Positions 1 through 7,058 of a stretch of DNA of 23,220 nt are shown one piece after another. Origin of the DNA: JAVZIQ01 sp037440545 (GTDB lineage Archaea; Thermoproteota; Bathyarchaeia; Bathyarchaeales; Bathycorpusculaceae). The notes under the pieces were generated by a model. It had not been told where the DNA came from. It was given only the letters and a program-made list of their open reading frames with translations, and did not search any database. Position 1 is the first letter of the stretch. Each line of letters begins with the position of its first letter. Made by a program: the position numbers and the translations under genes. The stretch lies in NCBI GenBank assembly GCA_037440545.1, contig JBBITX010000018.1, positions 1-23,220 on the forward strand, written 5' to 3'.

Positions 1-1
1 C

Positions 2-175
2 ATAGTAATAGGAGGAAAGCGCGTCACTGTGCCAGGCTATCTGGTTACAAGAGAAGAGGAGGAGAAAATAGCCTACGCACCTGAAAGCCCCCTTGCAAAT
101 CCAAGCCACCCAACACGCCAAGTCATAGCCACAGTAGCTCCTGCAGCTGGAAAGAAGCCTCAGAAAGGAGGATAA
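2..175 (+). CDS. rps4: 30S ribosomal protein S4, C-terminal part (5' end outside window)
   Basis: Only the last 57 residues are present; the gene enters from the left edge in frame 2 and stops at TAA 173-175. The visible segment begins IVIGGKRVTVPGYLVT, followed by an EEEEK run and an SPL motif. This matches the end of the RNA-binding S4 domain and the tail of archaeal S4, which primarily binds 16S rRNA during small-subunit assembly. The last 15 residues are an Ala/Lys/Gly-rich basic tail typical of ribosomal proteins. S11 starts 6 bases after the stop, and the S11 Shine-Dalgarno (AAAGGAGG) overlaps the last S4 codons, so the two are co-transcribed. The S4-S11-Rpo3 order is the standard archaeal one and supports the call. 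Confidence 0.9.
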   Translation: MVIGGKRVTVPGYLVTREEEEKIAYAPESPLANPSHPTRQVIATVAPAAGKKPQKGG

Positions 176-181
176 AAATAA

Positions 182-619
182 ATGAGCAGTGGAGGAAGCA
201 CAAGCGGAACAACCACAGCAACAACAGCTAAAAAAGCTGATAAATGGGGAGTAGTCCACATTTACAGCTCCTACAATAATACAATAGTTCATATAACTGA
301 TCTTTCAGGAGCTGAAACCATAGCTAGAACATCAGGCGGAATGTTTGTGAAGGCAGACAGACTTGAATCCTCACCATACGCTGCTATGCGTGCAGCTTCA
401 GCTGCGGCGGAAATCGCCAAAGACAAGGGTGTTACAGCCATACATATAAAAGTAAGGGCGCCAGGCGGTCCTGGACCTAGAACGCCAGGTCCTGGTGCGC
501 AGGCAGCGATTAGAGCGCTGGCAAGAGCTGGCTTCCGTATAGGGAGAATAGAAGAAATTACGCCCATACCCCATGATGGCACCAGGAGGCCAGGGGGCAG
601 AAGGGGAAGAAGAGTCTAA
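182..619 (+). CDS. rps11: 30S ribosomal protein S11
   Basis: This 145-residue protein is a component of the small-subunit platform that contacts 16S rRNA near the mRNA exit region. After a low-complexity Ser/Thr/Gly-rich N-terminus (about residues 1-16), the S11 core begins at KWGVVHIYSSYNNTIVHITD. It continues with the SGG..VKADR..SSPYAAM segment, an IHIKVRAPGGPGPRTPGPGA motif around residues 88-107, and a basic end with TPIPHDGTRRPGGRRGRR. All of these are hallmark stretches of archaeal/eukaryotic S11. The ATG at 182 follows a strong AAAGGAGG. The gene ends the first transcription unit in the window; a 321-base gap with its own promoter follows before rpo3. Nothing in it is unusual except the Ser/Thr-rich leader peptide. 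Confidence 0.97.
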   Translation: MSSGGSTSGTTTATTAKKADKWGVVHIYSSYNNTIVHITDLSGAETIARTSGGMFVKADRLESSPYAAMRAASAAAEIAKDKGVTAIHIKVRAPGGPGPRTPGPGAQAAIRALARAGFRIGRIEEITPIPHDGTRRPGGRRGRRV

Positions 620-940
620 GCCATAATTCTTTCCAAGTTTAAAATAAACCTTAAAGCCAAAATAGAATTTCTCTTTTGATATATGCGCTAAGGCCCACGT
701 GATGTCAACGTTCAATTGTCATTAAAGCCAAAAACCCTGTTTGAAATTTCAAGCTGTGTCAGCTATTAGGGCATGTTCTCTCTGAAATGTTTCTTAAGTT
801 TTAGGCGATCAGGTGGACTAATTGAGGCTGCAAAAGAAATAGAGATTCTCCAAAGGGGAAATCGCCAAGTTTATATTTTGCACAAATATTCTATTCAACG
901 ACACACAGTTTATTTAAGCCCATTATGGGGCGTAGATTAA
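620..940 (+). other. Intergenic region between S11 and rpo3
   Basis: This 321-base gap separates two conserved units. It holds two TATA-like elements on the plus strand (about 870-877 and 909-916). I see no tRNA: no T-loop and acceptor-stem pairing could be drawn. A 55-codon open frame (773-940) sits in the same frame as rpo3 and ends in TAA immediately before the rpo3 GTG, but it has no ribosome binding site and no family I recognise. The T-rich stretches around 626-632 and 668-676 may end the S11 transcript, but this is weak. Confidence 0.6.
909..916 (+). promoter_or_regulatory. Probable TATA box for rpo3 operon
   Basis: TTTATTTA is centred about 28 bases before the GTG start at 941, which is the spacing expected for an archaeal TATA box driving a leaderless transcript. 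This fits the absence of a Shine-Dalgarno before rpo3. A second, slightly better box (TTTATATT, 870-877) lies further up and would give a leader of about 40 bases; I cannot tell which is used. Confidence 0.45.
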
Positions 941-1747
941 GTGGAAGTAAAAGTGCTCGAAAAAAACGACAAAAGCATGCGCTTACTTGTTAAAGGAGTG
1001 AACACTCCGTTCATTAACGCCCTGCGGAGAACCGTTATATCTGAAGTTCCATGCATGGCTATAGACGACGTCGTAATTATTGAAAATTCTTCTGTGCTAC
1101 ACGATGAAATAATCTCCCATAGGCTCGGGCTAATCCCCTTGAAAACTGACTTGGAAAGTTATAATCTTCCAGAGGAATGTAAATGTCAAAGTGAGTTTGG
1201 ATGTAACCTCTGCAGGGTAACGCTCACGTTAGATGAGGAGGCTAAAGAAGGAACTAGAACCGTCTACTCTGGAGAGCTGGTTTCTGAAAATCCGGATATA
1301 GTTCCAGTTAGCGGTAAAATCCCAATTATAAGGCTTGCAAAAGGTCAGAGGTTGAGACTTGAAGCATATGCAAGACTTGGAAAGGGAAGGAACCATGCAA
1401 AATGGCAGCCTGTTTCCATGTGCACGTACAAATACTTGCCTAGAATAAGCATTAACACTAAAAGCTGTGATGCCTGCGGCAAATGCGTTGAAATCTGCCC
1501 GAGAAATGTTTTAGTAAAGTCTGGGCAAAAGGTGGAAGTACGAGATCTGTTTGCGTGCACCATGTGCCAAGACTGCGTTGACGTGTGTCCTCAGAAGCCT
1601 CAAGCCATAGAAGTAGGATGGGATAAGGACACTTTCATTTTCAGCCTAGAATCCACAGGTGTGCTTCCTCCTGAAAGGATAATGGTTGAGGCTGTTAAAA
1701 TTTTAGAGAAACAGTTGAACGACATCCAAGGTCAAATTGAGGTGTAA
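941..1747 (+). CDS. rpo3: DNA-directed RNA polymerase subunit D (Rpo3) with two [4Fe-4S] motifs
   Basis: This 268-residue assembly subunit of archaeal RNA polymerase is homologous to eukaryotic Rpb3/AC40 and bacterial alpha. The N-terminal dimerisation region carries NALRRTVISEVP, and the HRLGLIPLKTD motif follows near residues 60-70. A CxC..CxxC cluster (C80, C82, C88, C91) matches the zinc site of Rpb3-like subunits. An inserted ferredoxin-like domain (about residues 168-225) has two complete CxxCxxCxxxCP motifs: C176/C179/C182/C186 and C206/C209/C212/C216, so it should hold two [4Fe-4S] clusters. The GTG start directly follows an in-frame TAA at 938-940; it lacks a Shine-Dalgarno and is probably leaderless. 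Family clusters of this type are known to matter for D-L heterodimer assembly; redox sensing is only a hypothesis. Confidence 0.96.
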   Translation: MEVKVLEKNDKSMRLLVKGVNTPFINALRRTVISEVPCMAIDDVVIIENSSVLHDEIISHRLGLIPLKTDLESYNLPEECKCQSEFGCNLCRVTLTLDEEAKEGTRTVYSGELVSENPDIVPVSGKIPIIRLAKGQRLRLEAYARLGKGRNHAKWQPVSMCTYKYLPRISINTKSCDACGKCVEICPRNVLVKSGQKVEVRDLFACTMCQDCVDVCPQKPQAIEVGWDKDTFIFSLESTGVLPPERIMVEAVKILEKQLNDIQGQIEV

Positions 1748-1752
1748 AAGGC

Positions 1753-2115
1753 TTGAAAGAAAATGAATCAACAAATCCTGAACTTTTAGAGCTAACTCGC
1801 TTCCTTAAAAAGCACAGCAGAGAGAACAATGCTGAAATATGGAGAAGCCTAGCTGAAATCCTTTCAAAGCCGAGGAGGAAAAGGGTTGCTGTAAACTTAA
1901 GCCGGCTTAACCGTTTCACAGATAAAAACGACGTCGTTGCAGTGCCGGGAAAAGTTTTAGGCGCTGGAGAAATAAACCATCCAATAACGGTTGCAGCTTT
2001 CGCTTTTTCAGCTAAAGCCAAAGATAAAATTAAAAGGGCTCGGGGTAAATGTCTCACCCTGTTCGAACTTGCAAAAAAGAACCCTAAAGGTTCAAATGTC
2101 AAGATAATTGGGTGA
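1753..2115 (+). CDS. rpl18e: 50S ribosomal protein L18e
   Basis: This 120-residue protein is an archaeal/eukaryotic large-subunit protein related in fold to bacterial L15. The VPGKVLGAGEI motif (about residues 64-74), the ITVAAFAFSAKAKDKI stretch and the C-terminal NPKGSNVKIIG are diagnostic. A TTG at 1753 is the only reasonable start: it lies 5 bases after the rpo3 stop, and the nearby ATG at 1763 is out of frame. The Shine-Dalgarno is weak (GGTG at 1741-1744), suggesting translation coupled to rpo3. L13 follows after 9 bases. The first 15 residues are acidic and variable, which is normal for the family. Confidence 0.95.
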   Translation: MKENESTNPELLELTRFLKKHSRENNAEIWRSLAEILSKPRRKRVAVNLSRLNRFTDKNDVVAVPGKVLGAGEINHPITVAAFAFSAKAKDKIKRARGKCLTLFELAKKNPKGSNVKIIG

Positions 2116-2124
2116 AATAGGAAT

Positions 2125-2559
2125 ATGCAAAATCAAGATTATACTGTTATAAACGCTGAAGGACTTATCCTAGGAAGGATGGCCAGCATAATTGCCAAAC
2201 GCCTATTAAATGGCGAGAAAATAATAGTTGTAAAAGCGGAAAAAGCGGTGATATCGGGTAAAAAGAAAAGCAAAGTTAAGGAAGCTAAGGAATTTCTTGA
2301 AGTGGGACACCCTGGGAAAGGCCCATTTCACCCTAAAAGGCCTGATAGAATTCTGAGGAGAACAGTTAGAGGGATGCTTCCATATAGGCAGCCAAAGGGC
2401 AAACAGGCATATAAGAGGCTTAGGGTTTACATAGGCTTACCTGAGGAGTTTAAAAACTGTGAGATGGAAGAGTTGGAGGAAGCGCAAGCCAAAAAGTTGA
2501 CATGCCCCTACTGCACACTTGAAGAGTTCGCAAAAGAAATTGGATGGAGTGGAGAGTAA
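2125..2559 (+). CDS. rpl13: 50S ribosomal protein L13
   Basis: This 144-residue early-assembly protein of the large subunit opens with YTVINAEGLILGRMASIIAK, the standard archaeal L13 start. It then has VVKAEKAVISGKK, a PFHPKRPDRILRRTVRGMLP core and KRLRVYIGLPEE. Near the C-terminus the usual 'YTLGELAKELG' end appears as CPYCTLEEFAKEIGW, which places a CxxC pair (around residues 131-134) where most homologues have none that I recall. A single CxxC cannot make a full zinc site alone, so this may just be drift. The ATG is preceded by AGGA. S9 starts 2 bases after the stop, so translation is probably coupled. Confidence 0.95.
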   Translation: MQNQDYTVINAEGLILGRMASIIAKRLLNGEKIIVVKAEKAVISGKKKSKVKEAKEFLEVGHPGKGPFHPKRPDRILRRTVRGMLPYRQPKGKQAYKRLRVYIGLPEEFKNCEMEELEEAQAKKLTCPYCTLEEFAKEIGWSGE

Positions 2560-2561
2560 AT

Positions 2562-2972
2562 ATGCCGGCTAAGAAAGTTTTAGTTGTAAGTGGTAAAAGA
2601 AAAACAGCTATTGCACGCGCTGTATTAAAGCCTGGCATAGGTAGGATAAGGGTTAACATGATCCCCATTGAGATTTATGAGCCTGAAGTGGCGCGGCAAA
2701 AAATAATGGAGCCCCTAATACAGGCTGGAGACGAAGTGTGGAAGCAGCTTGACATTGACATAAAGGTTTCAGGCGGGGGATACGCGGGACAGGCTGAGGC
2801 TGCAAGAATGGCCGTTGCCAACGCTTTACTTAAATGGACAAAGAGCCCGCAGCTACGTGCCAAGTTTATAGAATATGACAGAACAATGGTTGTCGGTGAC
2901 TCCAGACGTAAGGAGCCTAAAAAGTTCGGAGGCCCAGGGGCAAGGGCAAGAGACCAGAAAAGCTATAGGTAA
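2562..2972 (+). CDS. rps9: 30S ribosomal protein S9
   Basis: This 136-residue small-subunit protein has a C-terminal tail that reaches the P-site tRNA. Visible motifs are VSGKRKTAIARAV near the start, GGGYAGQAEAARMAVANAL in the middle, and the end YDRTMVVGDSRRKEPKKFGG followed by an ARARDQKSYR terminus; the final Lys-Ser-Tyr-Arg is conserved in S9. I chose the ATG at 2562 rather than the in-frame ATG at 2544. The later start gives the normal family N-terminus, sits just after the L13 stop, and has a purine-rich GGAGTGGAGAG upstream. The earlier start would overlap L13 and add six unconserved residues. Confidence 0.95.
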   Translation: MPAKKVLVVSGKRKTAIARAVLKPGIGRIRVNMIPIEIYEPEVARQKIMEPLIQAGDEVWKQLDIDIKVSGGGYAGQAEAARMAVANALLKWTKSPQLRAKFIEYDRTMVVGDSRRKEPKKFGGPGARARDQKSYR

Positions 2973-2980
2973 AATGTTAA

Positions 2981-2986
2981 AGGTGA
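2981..2986 (+). promoter_or_regulatory. Shine-Dalgarno that selects the Rpo10 TTG start
   Basis: AGGTGA lies 5 bases before the TTG at 2992. It falls inside the reading frame that would be used from the upstream ATG at 2974, so it argues for the TTG as the true initiation codon. That codon also yields the family's near-invariant N-terminus. Confidence 0.7.
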
Positions 2987-2991
2987 ATGAT

Positions 2992-3231
2992 TTGATAATA
3001 CCTGTAAGATGCTTCACTTGTGGAAAATTAATAGGAGATAGTTGGGAAGAGTTTGCCAGGAGGGTTAAAGCAGGAGAAGACGCTGGAAACGTCCTCGACA
3101 GCTTAGGAATTAAGCGGTACTGTTGTAGGCGTATGCTTTTATCCCACGTGGAAATAATCGATGAAGTTTTACGCTTTTACGAAGAAGCTGAAAAGCGAAG
3201 AGAGGCTAGACGCCTATATTATCAGCAATAA
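2992..3231 (+). CDS. rpo10: DNA-directed RNA polymerase subunit N (Rpo10)
   Basis: This 79-residue zinc-binding subunit of archaeal RNA polymerase is homologous to eukaryotic Rpb10. From the TTG at 2992 it begins MIIPVRCFTCGK, the family's nearly invariant start. Zinc ligands are C7, C10 and the C44-C45 pair in RYCCRRM. An in-frame ATG at 2974 would add six residues (MLKVND) ahead of the TTG-encoded residue and is less likely because of the well-placed AGGTGA before the TTG. The C-terminal 20 residues form a charged, probably helical extension, making the protein somewhat longer than typical homologues (roughly 65-75 residues). In some archaea the next gene is rpo6/rpoK; here enolase follows 15 bases later. 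Confidence 0.95.
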   Translation: MIIPVRCFTCGKLIGDSWEEFARRVKAGEDAGNVLDSLGIKRYCCRRMLLSHVEIIDEVLRFYEEAEKRREARRLYYQQ

Positions 3232-3246
3232 TGGGAGAGCTGGGAC

Positions 3247-4500
3247 ATGTCAACAGTTATCGAAGATATACTTGCAAGAAAGGTTTTCAACAGTCGTGGG
3301 GATGAAACCATAGAGGTCGACGTTATCACAACTTCAGGGTTTGGAAGGGCTTCAGCGCCTGCTGGAGAGAGTCGAGGTAAAGGAGAAGTCATCTACTACC
3401 CTCAAGGCGGAGTGGAAGAGGCCATAAAAAAGGTTGAGGAGCTTATAGTTCCAGAACTTATAGGGCTAAACGCCGACTTCCAAGAGGAGATAGACAGAAC
3501 CCTTCATGAAATAGACAACACTGAAGATTTTAGAGTTATAGGTGGAAACACAGCCTTCGCAATTTCTCTGGCAGCTGCAGAAGCCGCAGCCAACTCTTAC
3601 GGTTTACCCCTATTTCAGTATTTAGGAGGCTATGCAGCTTATGAACTTCCCATCCCCCTTGGAAACATAATAAGCGGTGGAAAACACACATCTGGGAAAA
3701 CGCCGGATTTACAGGAGTTTTTAGCTTTCCCCTACGAAGCTGAATCTTTCTTTGAAGCTGCATTAGCCAACGTTAAAGTTCATAAAAAAGTAAAGGAAGC
3801 CCTAAAAAAACGGGACGAAATTTTCGGGGGAGGGAGAAGCGATGAAGGAGCATGGGTTGCAAACCTAACAAACACTGAAGCTTTAGAAATTTTGGCAAAT
3901 GCATGTGAAGAGGTGAGTAACGAAATGGAGTTTAAATGCGGTTTAGGAGTTGATTGTGCAGCTTCCTCCCTATGGGACTCTAAAAAGGGAAAGTACATTT
4001 ACAGGCGGGATGGCAGAGCTCTGGATTCAGGAGAACAGTTAGAGTTTATCCGGGAGCTCATTAAAAAGTTCAATTTAACTTTTGTGGAAGACCCGTTCCA
4101 CGAAGAGGACTACTCAAGCTTTGCTGAGCTGACGAGAAAAGTGAAGGGCTGTTTGGTGTGCGGCGACGACCTATTCGTAACAGACAGTGAAAAGCTAATC
4201 AACGGAGTGAAAGCGGGAGCCGCGAACTCTTTGATAATAAAGGTTAATCAAGTAGGCACTTTAACAGATGCTTTGGAGACCATTGAAACTGCAAAGAAAT
4301 ACGGATACATCCCAGTTGTCTCCCACCGCTCCGGAGATACCTGCGATTGGCACATAGCTCATTTAGCCGTAGCCTTCAAATGCCCAATAATTAAGACAGG
4401 CGTTGTGGAAGGCTCAAGAATAGCCAAAATAAACGAGCTTATTAGGGTTGAAGAGTTCCTTGGAGATAGAGCTAAAATTGCCGAAATCAAAATTTTATAG
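3247..4500 (+). CDS. eno: Enolase (phosphopyruvate hydratase), divergent
   Basis: This 417-residue cytosolic enzyme interconverts 2-phosphoglycerate and phosphoenolpyruvate in glycolysis/gluconeogenesis. Equivalents of the catalytic and Mg ligands are all visible: S42 in the mobile loop, H147 (GGKH), Q156-E157 (LQEF), E200 (SDEG), D236 (VDCAAS), E281 (VEDPFHEED), D307 (GDDLFVT), K332 (IIKVNQVGTLT), H360-R361-S362 (SHRSGDT) and K383 (IKTG). Several flanking motifs differ from the textbook form: the loop reads APAGESRG instead of SGASTG, GDEGGFAP is replaced by SDEGAWVA, and the GAP..R.ERxAKYNQL segment by VVEGSRIAKINEL. It sits between rpo10 and rps2, a position occupied by eno in several archaea, so it is probably the housekeeping enzyme despite the divergence. 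Confidence 0.93.
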   Translation: MSTVIEDILARKVFNSRGDETIEVDVITTSGFGRASAPAGESRGKGEVIYYPQGGVEEAIKKVEELIVPELIGLNADFQEEIDRTLHEIDNTEDFRVIGGNTAFAISLAAAEAAANSYGLPLFQYLGGYAAYELPIPLGNIISGGKHTSGKTPDLQEFLAFPYEAESFFEAALANVKVHKKVKEALKKRDEIFGGGRSDEGAWVANLTNTEALEILANACEEVSNEMEFKCGLGVDCAASSLWDSKKGKYIYRRDGRALDSGEQLEFIRELIKKFNLTFVEDPFHEEDYSSFAELTRKVKGCLVCGDDLFVTDSEKLINGVKAGAANSLIIKVNQVGTLTDALETIETAKKYGYIPVVSHRSGDTCDWHIAHLAVAFKCPIIKTGVVEGSRIAKINELIRVEEFLGDRAKIAEIKIL

Positions 4501-4511
4501 GAGGGACAAGC

Positions 4512-5201
4512 TTGGCTGAATTAGAAAAAGGCAAGAAAGCAGAGGAAGGGGAGAAATTTGAGGGAGAGGCAGGAATAGGCGCAGAAGAAGAGCTTCTGCT
4601 ACCCAGAGACACACTTTTATCAGCTGGAATACATATAGGAACAAGGATGAAGACTGGAGATATGGAGAAGTTCATTTACCGCGTCAGACCCGACGGACTA
4701 TTCGTTTTAGACGTTAAAAAGACGGATGAACGCATAAGAATCGCTGCGAAATTCCTGTCAAGATTTGAACCTTCACGAATAGCCGCTGCAGCTGCCAGGC
4801 TTTACGCCCAGGAACCTGTCAAAAAATTCTGCGAAGTTATTGGCGCAAACCCCATAGTTGGCCGTTTCATTCCAGGGCTTTTATCGAATCCCATGTACCC
4901 AAACCGCATAGAACCGAACGTTTTAGTAGTTTCTGATCCTAGGGCAGATTTCCAAGCGGTTAAGGAGGCTGCCTCCTCAGGGATTCCAGTCGTAGCCTTA
5001 TGCAGCACAGACAACGAGTTTTCAGGCGTTGACCTTGTAATACCAACAAATAACAAGGGCAGAAGAGCCCTCGCCGTCATATACTGGCTGCTGGCGAGGC
5101 AGGTGCTTAGGGAGAGAGGCGAAATTCCAGCTGACAAGGATTTACCCCTTTCAATAGAGGATTTTGAAGCTAAAATCTCAAAGGAAGAGGAGGAAGGCTA
5201 G
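4512..5201 (+). CDS. rps2: 30S ribosomal protein S2
   Basis: This 229-residue small-subunit protein binds near the head/platform of the 30S particle. The S2 fold starts around residue 35 with LLSAGIHIGTRMKTGDMEKF, and continues with RPDGLFVLDVKKTDERI, GRFIPGLLSNP, EPNVLVVSDPRADFQAVKEA and VIPTNNKGRRALAVIYWLLA, all characteristic of archaeal S2/eukaryotic Sa. Residues 1-33 are a Glu/Lys-rich acidic extension, and the last 13 residues are also acidic. The TTG start at 4512 has GGAGGG at 4500-4505, which begins inside the enolase stop codon. MEMO follows after 13 bases. Confidence 0.95.
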   Translation: MAELEKGKKAEEGEKFEGEAGIGAEEELLLPRDTLLSAGIHIGTRMKTGDMEKFIYRVRPDGLFVLDVKKTDERIRIAAKFLSRFEPSRIAAAAARLYAQEPVKKFCEVIGANPIVGRFIPGLLSNPMYPNRIEPNVLVVSDPRADFQAVKEAASSGIPVVALCSTDNEFSGVDLVIPTNNKGRRALAVIYWLLARQVLRERGEIPADKDLPLSIEDFEAKISKEEEEG

Positions 5202-5214
5202 CGGGGTTAGGGAA

Positions 5215-6066
5215 ATGACTAAGATTAGGCTTCCATGCCAGGCTGGAGCCTTCTACGCTGGCAAGGCTGAATCATTGAAGAGGCAAATTGAAGAGTGCTT
5301 CCTCCACAGCCTTGGACCTGGAAAAATTCCTGAAGCTGTGCAGGAAGGCCCAAGGCGCATTGTTGGAATGGTCTGTCCCCACGCCGGCTACATGTATTCA
5401 GGTCCGGTTGCGGCTCACGCCTACTACAGCCTAGCCTTGGATGGAAAGCCGGAAACCGTTGTCATTTTCGGCCCAAATCACACAGGCTATGGAAGCGGCT
5501 TAGCTGTTATGAATGAGGGATTTTGGCGTACACCTTTAGGCGACGTGGAAATTGACGGCGAAACAGCCCGTGAAATTGTTAAGGCTTCCCGTGTTATTGA
5601 CGTTGACGATTCAGCCCATCGTTATGAACATTCAATTGAAGTTCAGCTTCCTTTCCTCCAATATCTTTACGGTTCCAACTTCAAAATTGTTCCCATATGC
5701 TTCCTGATGCAAGACCTGCATTCCGCGAGGGATGTGGGGATAGCTGCTGCAAGGGCCTTAGCTGGAAGAAACGCCGTAATAATTGCTTCTACAGACATGA
5801 GTCACTATGAGCCTCAGAGAAACGCTGAAAGGAAAGATAGACTAGCACTTGAAGCTGTTGAATCCATGGATGAAGAGAAATTATATTCAACCATAGAAGA
5901 AAATCATATAACTGCCTGTGGTTATGGCCCTGTAGCCGCCTTAATAGTGGCTTCAAAAGTTTTAGGGGCTAAAGAGGCAAAGCTTTTGTGCTATAAAACC
6001 AGCGGGGATGTAACAGGCGACTACTCCAGCGTTGTTGGATACGCAGCCCTTCATTTCAAAAAATAG
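5215..6066 (+). CDS. amrB: MEMO family protein (AmmeMemoRadiSam system protein B)
   Basis: This 283-residue protein belongs to the MEMO1-like family, structurally related to class III non-haem iron dioxygenases. Its archaeal role is not established; members often co-occur with AMMECR1 and a radical-SAM protein. Conserved motifs are RLPCQAGAFYAG at the start, VCPHAGYMYSGPVAA (H56), IFGPNHTGYG (H89), YEHSIEVQLPFLQYLYG and IASTDMSHYE. A Cys in TACGYGPVAA near residue 245 is equivalent to the third metal ligand of human MEMO1. The ATG at 5215 gives the family N-terminus; the frame stays open upstream into S2 but that would add unconserved residues. Many archaea carry this gene between rps2 and mevalonate kinase, as here. 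The AMMECR1 and radical-SAM partners are not in the window. Confidence 0.93.
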   Translation: MTKIRLPCQAGAFYAGKAESLKRQIEECFLHSLGPGKIPEAVQEGPRRIVGMVCPHAGYMYSGPVAAHAYYSLALDGKPETVVIFGPNHTGYGSGLAVMNEGFWRTPLGDVEIDGETAREIVKASRVIDVDDSAHRYEHSIEVQLPFLQYLYGSNFKIVPICFLMQDLHSARDVGIAAARALAGRNAVIIASTDMSHYEPQRNAERKDRLALEAVESMDEEKLYSTIEENHITACGYGPVAALIVASKVLGAKEAKLLCYKTSGDVTGDYSSVVGYAALHFKK

Positions 6067-6074
6067 TGGTTTAA

Positions 6075-7058
6075 ATGGAGGTTAAAGCTTCAGCTCCAGC
6101 TAAAGTCATACTTTTCGGAGAACATTTTGTTGTTTACGGGGAACCCGCGATTGTCTTGGCAATAGATAAAAGAGCATATGAAAAGGTGAAACCTCGAGGC
6201 GACAATAGGCTTTTCATAAGCTCCTCAAATCTAAACCTTTCAGGATATTTCGAAAATGGATGTTTCATGGTGGAAAAGGGAAATTTTATTGAAGCAAAAA
6301 TTAAGCTTGAACCAATAAAACGCGCAGTTGAAAAAGTTTTTGAAATTTATGGTGGAAAATTAGGCCTAAACATTGAAGTTAAATCCACAGTTCCTGTGGC
6401 TGCAGGTTTAGGATCTTCAGCTGCTGTGGCCTCAGCAGTTGCAGCCGCCGTAGGCAGCCTTCTAAATTTAAAATTGTCTAAGGAACAATTGTTTCACGTA
6501 GCTTTCGAAGCTGAAAGAACAGTTCACGGAACGCCTTCAGGCGTTGACCCTGCAATAGCAACTTTTGGCGGTGCTTTGCTTTTTCAGGTGGATACAGGTT
6601 TTAAGCCCCTAGACGTTAAAAATGAAATTCCCCTAGTCATAGGCAACACTGGTGTTGAAAGGTCAACACGCGTCCAAGTTGAAAAAGTGAGGAATTTAAA
6701 AGATAAACATCCGAAAATTTTTGATTCCTTTATGGGTGCGGCTCGTGAAATAGTTTTAAGAGCTATGGAGGCTCTAATGGAAGGCGACATGGAAACCCTT
6801 GGAGAGTTGATGAACTTAAACCATGCTCTCCTTTATGGTTTAGGGGTTTCAGACGAGTCGCTGGAAAGGCTTATCCAAGCTGCTCGAAAGGCTGGAGCAT
6901 TGGGAGCAAAGCTTACAGGCGCCGGAGGGGGAGGATGCATGATAGCTCTCGCAGATAAAAAAAGGCTTGAAAATGTTTTAGAGGCTGTCCAGAAGGCTGG
7001 AGGAGAGGCCTTCACCGCTAGAAAAACAGATGAAGGAGTTAGAATTGAGTCAGTCTAA
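6075..7058 (+). CDS. mvk: Mevalonate kinase
   Basis: This 327-residue GHMP-superfamily kinase phosphorylates mevalonate to mevalonate 5-phosphate, the first committed phosphorylation of isoprenoid synthesis. Motif 1 is SAPAKVILFGEHFVVYG with K10. The ATP-binding glycine loop is PVAAGLGSSAAVASAVAAA (about 107-125), followed by GTPSGVDPAIATFGG with the catalytic Asp D158. The C-terminal motif is AKLTGAGGGGCMIAL. Length is typical of archaeal enzymes (about 300-330). It starts 8 bases after the MEMO stop and overlaps the isopentenyl phosphate kinase gene by 14 bases, so the two are translationally coupled within the same operon. Confidence 0.96.
   Translation: MEVKASAPAKVILFGEHFVVYGEPAIVLAIDKRAYEKVKPRGDNRLFISSSNLNLSGYFENGCFMVEKGNFIEAKIKLEPIKRAVEKVFEIYGGKLGLNIEVKSTVPVAAGLGSSAAVASAVAAAVGSLLNLKLSKEQLFHVAFEAERTVHGTPSGVDPAIATFGGALLFQVDTGFKPLDVKNEIPLVIGNTGVERSTRVQVEKVRNLKDKHPKIFDSFMGAAREIVLRAMEALMEGDMETLGELMNLNHALLYGLGVSDESLERLIQAARKAGALGAKLTGAGGGGCMIALADKKRLENVLEAVQKAGGEAFTARKTDEGVRIESV

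Noticed and set aside
398..715. 105-codon minus-strand frame over S11
   Set aside because: It is antisense to a highly conserved ribosomal gene, with no ribosome binding site and no recognisable protein.
773..940. 55-codon open frame in the same frame as rpo3 and ending in TAA just before its GTG
   Set aside because: It has no ribosome binding site and no recognisable family, contains the likely rpo3 promoter, and rpo3 already has a complete N-terminus.
620..940. Possible tRNA in the gap before rpo3, a place where some archaea carry one
   Set aside because: No cloverleaf, GC-rich acceptor stem or convincing T-loop could be drawn; only an isolated GTTCAATTG occurs.
2544..2561. Earlier ATG for S9
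   Set aside because: It overlaps L13 and adds six unconserved residues; the ATG at 2562 gives the family N-terminus.
5164..5214. Upstream extension of MEMO into S2
   Set aside because: The added residues are a basic out-of-frame reading of the S2 tail; family homology begins at MTKIRLP.
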